Both the position numbers and the translations under genes were made by a program. 6,445 nt of DNA, taken from contig JALTNJ010000091.1 of the NCBI GenBank assembly GCA_027000765.1, positions 1-6,445 on the forward strand. Reading direction: 5' to 3'. Shown here piece after piece: positions 5,567 to 6,445 of this stretch. Source of the stretch: Nitrososphaeria archaeon. Its GTDB lineage: Archaea; Thermoproteota; Nitrososphaeria; Geothermarchaeales; JDFR-13. The number at the start of each line of letters is the position of its first letter. Positions within the stretch are counted from its first letter, which is position 1. The notes under the pieces are model-generated. The model saw only the letters and a program-made list of their open reading frames with translations, was not told the origin of the DNA and made no database searches.

Positions 5567-5574
5567 GGAGTGAT
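5567..5574 (+). promoter_or_regulatory. Shine-Dalgarno supporting the TTG start at 5581
   Basis: GGAGTGAT lies 6 nt before TTG 5581. The only in-frame alternative, TTG 5560, lies upstream of this SD and has none of its own. The SD overlaps an out-of-frame ATG (5573) that opens a three-codon frame whose TGA (5582-5584) overlaps the TTG start. Confidence 0.65.
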
Positions 5575-5580
5575 GCAGAA

Positions 5581-6445
5581 TTGATAGACCCTCTTGTGGG
5601 TGTAGAGATCCCGCTTTGGATGTGGGTGGTTTTCCATGCCATGGTTATCCCAGCCATTATTATCGACCTCTATGTAGGCCAGAAATCTGGTCATGATATG
5701 ACCTTTAAAGAGGCTATTGGCTGGGTAGCAATATGGGTATCCCTCGCCGTGGGATACGGGCTGTTAATTCATTCACAGTTTGGTATTGAGGCATCCGCAT
5801 TATACTTCACAGCGTATATAGTGGAGTACACCCTCAGTTTTGACAACTTATTCGTCTTCCTTGTAATCTTCGAGTATTTCTCGGTCCCACTAAAGCATCA
5901 GCATAAAACACTGTATATAGGTATTCTATCGGCAATAGTAATGAGGGCGGCTTTCATATTCGGAGGCCTTTCACTCCTAGAGACTTTCGGATGGACGATA
6001 TATATCTTTGGGATAATCTTGATATTCTCAGGTATAAAGCTCCTAAGGAGTGGTGATGAGAAGGTAGAGCCTGAGAAGAACCCGATTGTTAGGCTTGCAA
6101 AGAAGTATTTCCCAATTACTGATCACTACGTCGGCTCAAAGTTTATTGTAAGGGAAAACGCTAAGCTCTATTTTACACCACTTATCATCGTATTACTAGC
6201 TATTGAGAGCACGGATCTAATGTTCGCTGTTGACTCAGTACCCGCTGTCATCGCAATAACACATAATTTCTTCTTAGCATACACATCTAACGTAGCTGCT
6301 GTAATGGGTCTGAGAAGCCTATATTTTGCATTGACGATATTTATGATGAGGCTGAAGTACTTGAATGTAGGGCTCTCAGTGGTCTTGATCTTCCTAGGTA
6401 TAAAGGTAATCCTCGGTGAACTTGGGTTCAAGCTCCCACTATACC
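5581..6445 (+). CDS. terC: TerC/Alx-family integral membrane protein, predicted Mn2+ exporter (3' end outside window)
   Basis: This membrane protein is open to the window edge, with 288 codons visible; family members are usually about 300-330 residues, so little is missing. It belongs to the Alx branch of the TerC family, whose studied bacterial members export Mn2+ and help metalate secreted enzymes. Membrane-embedded acidic motifs are intact: EYTLSFDNLFVF with Glu82, Asp88 and Asn89, and ESTDLMFAVDSVPA with Glu209, Asp212 and Asp218. Other family blocks are VPLKHQHKTLYIGI (102-115), VMRAAFI (120-126), TSN (235-237) and GLRSLYF (243-249). About eight membrane helices are visible (near 9-33, 42-64, 72-96, 110-131, 137-155, 198-225, 230-255 and 261-281), with a polar cytoplasmic loop at 156-195 (inferred). 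The TTG start is chosen from the SD at 5567. It lies 104 nt after the SDR gene and may have its own promoter. Mn2+ specificity is inferred from the family. Confidence 0.92.
   Translation, partial: MIDPLVGVEIPLWMWVVFHAMVIPAIIIDLYVGQKSGHDMTFKEAIGWVAIWVSLAVGYGLLIHSQFGIEASALYFTAYIVEYTLSFDNLFVFLVIFEYFSVPLKHQHKTLYIGILSAIVMRAAFIFGGLSLLETFGWTIYIFGIILIFSGIKLLRSGDEKVEPEKNPIVRLAKKYFPITDHYVGSKFIVRENAKLYFTPLIIVLLAIESTDLMFAVDSVPAVIAITHNFFLAYTSNVAAVMGLRSLYFALTIFMMRLKYLNVGLSVVLIFLGIKVILGELGFKLPLY

Noticed and set aside
5477..5580. Possible Mn2+ riboswitch (yybP-ykoY type), as found before bacterial alx
   Set aside because: The region is only about 100 nt, very AT-rich, must also hold a promoter, and lacks the GC-rich paired elements and conserved loop sequences of that aptamer.
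6168..6431. 87-codon open frame on the - strand
   Set aside because: It lies wholly within the TerC-family gene on the + strand, which shows strong family motifs in its own frame; the - strand translation has no recognisable features.
1..6445. Defence, CRISPR or mobile-element content
   Set aside because: No direct-repeat arrays, transposase, integrase, nuclease or toxin-antitoxin motifs are seen in any of the recognisable genes, and no tRNA-like attachment site is visible.

Overview
The window reads as chromosomal DNA of a thermophilic archaeon, most likely a member of the Thermoproteota (crenarchaeal type). The reasons are heavy use of AGG/AGA for Arg and ATA for Ile, archaeal Shine-Dalgarno (SD) sequences (GGTGAT, GGAGGT) placed 3-9 nt before starts, TATA/BRE-like promoters, one apparently leaderless gene, TTG and possibly GTG starts, and very tight gene packing. 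The lineage is inferred from these features only. No rRNA or tRNA gene, CRISPR array or mobile element is visible, and no gap without a gene exceeds about 105 bases.

Layout. (1) Positions 1-1123, + strand: the C-terminal end of an ECF-transporter ATPase (EcfA), abutting a complete transmembrane coupling subunit (EcfT). The substrate-binding S component is not in the window. (2) Positions 1124-2209, - strand: a class V PLP aminotransferase of the alanine/serine-glyoxylate type, convergent with ecfT with no base between the two stop codons. (3) Positions 2299-3361, + strand: a probable two-gene operon divergent from the aminotransferase. It encodes a small TusA/SirA-fold protein whose catalytic Cys is Ser, and a multi-pass membrane protein resembling the CPBP (CAAX protease/bacteriocin-processing) family but without its catalytic residues. 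(4) Positions 3412-4602, + strand: a FAD-dependent amine/amino-acid oxidoreductase of the DAO family, read from a TTG start. (5) Positions 4661-5476, + strand: a classical short-chain dehydrogenase/reductase (SDR), probably leaderless. (6) Position 5581 to the window end, + strand: a TerC/Alx-family membrane protein, a predicted Mn2+ exporter, read from TTG and cut by the window edge.

How the genes may relate. EcfA and EcfT are parts of one vitamin or metal uptake machine. The aminotransferase and the DAO-type oxidase could both act on glycine, glyoxylate or small N-methylated amino acids, since the oxidase family makes glyoxylate and the aminotransferase family removes it. They are on opposite strands and separated by two genes, so this link is only a suggestion. 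The SDR and TerC genes are ordinary metabolic and metal-homeostasis genes.

Most of the window is conventional. The parts most worth a second look are the Cys-less TusA-like protein paired with a degenerate CPBP-like membrane protein, and some unusual translation-start and transcript-end arrangements. I see no clear evidence of a new defence or mobile system.
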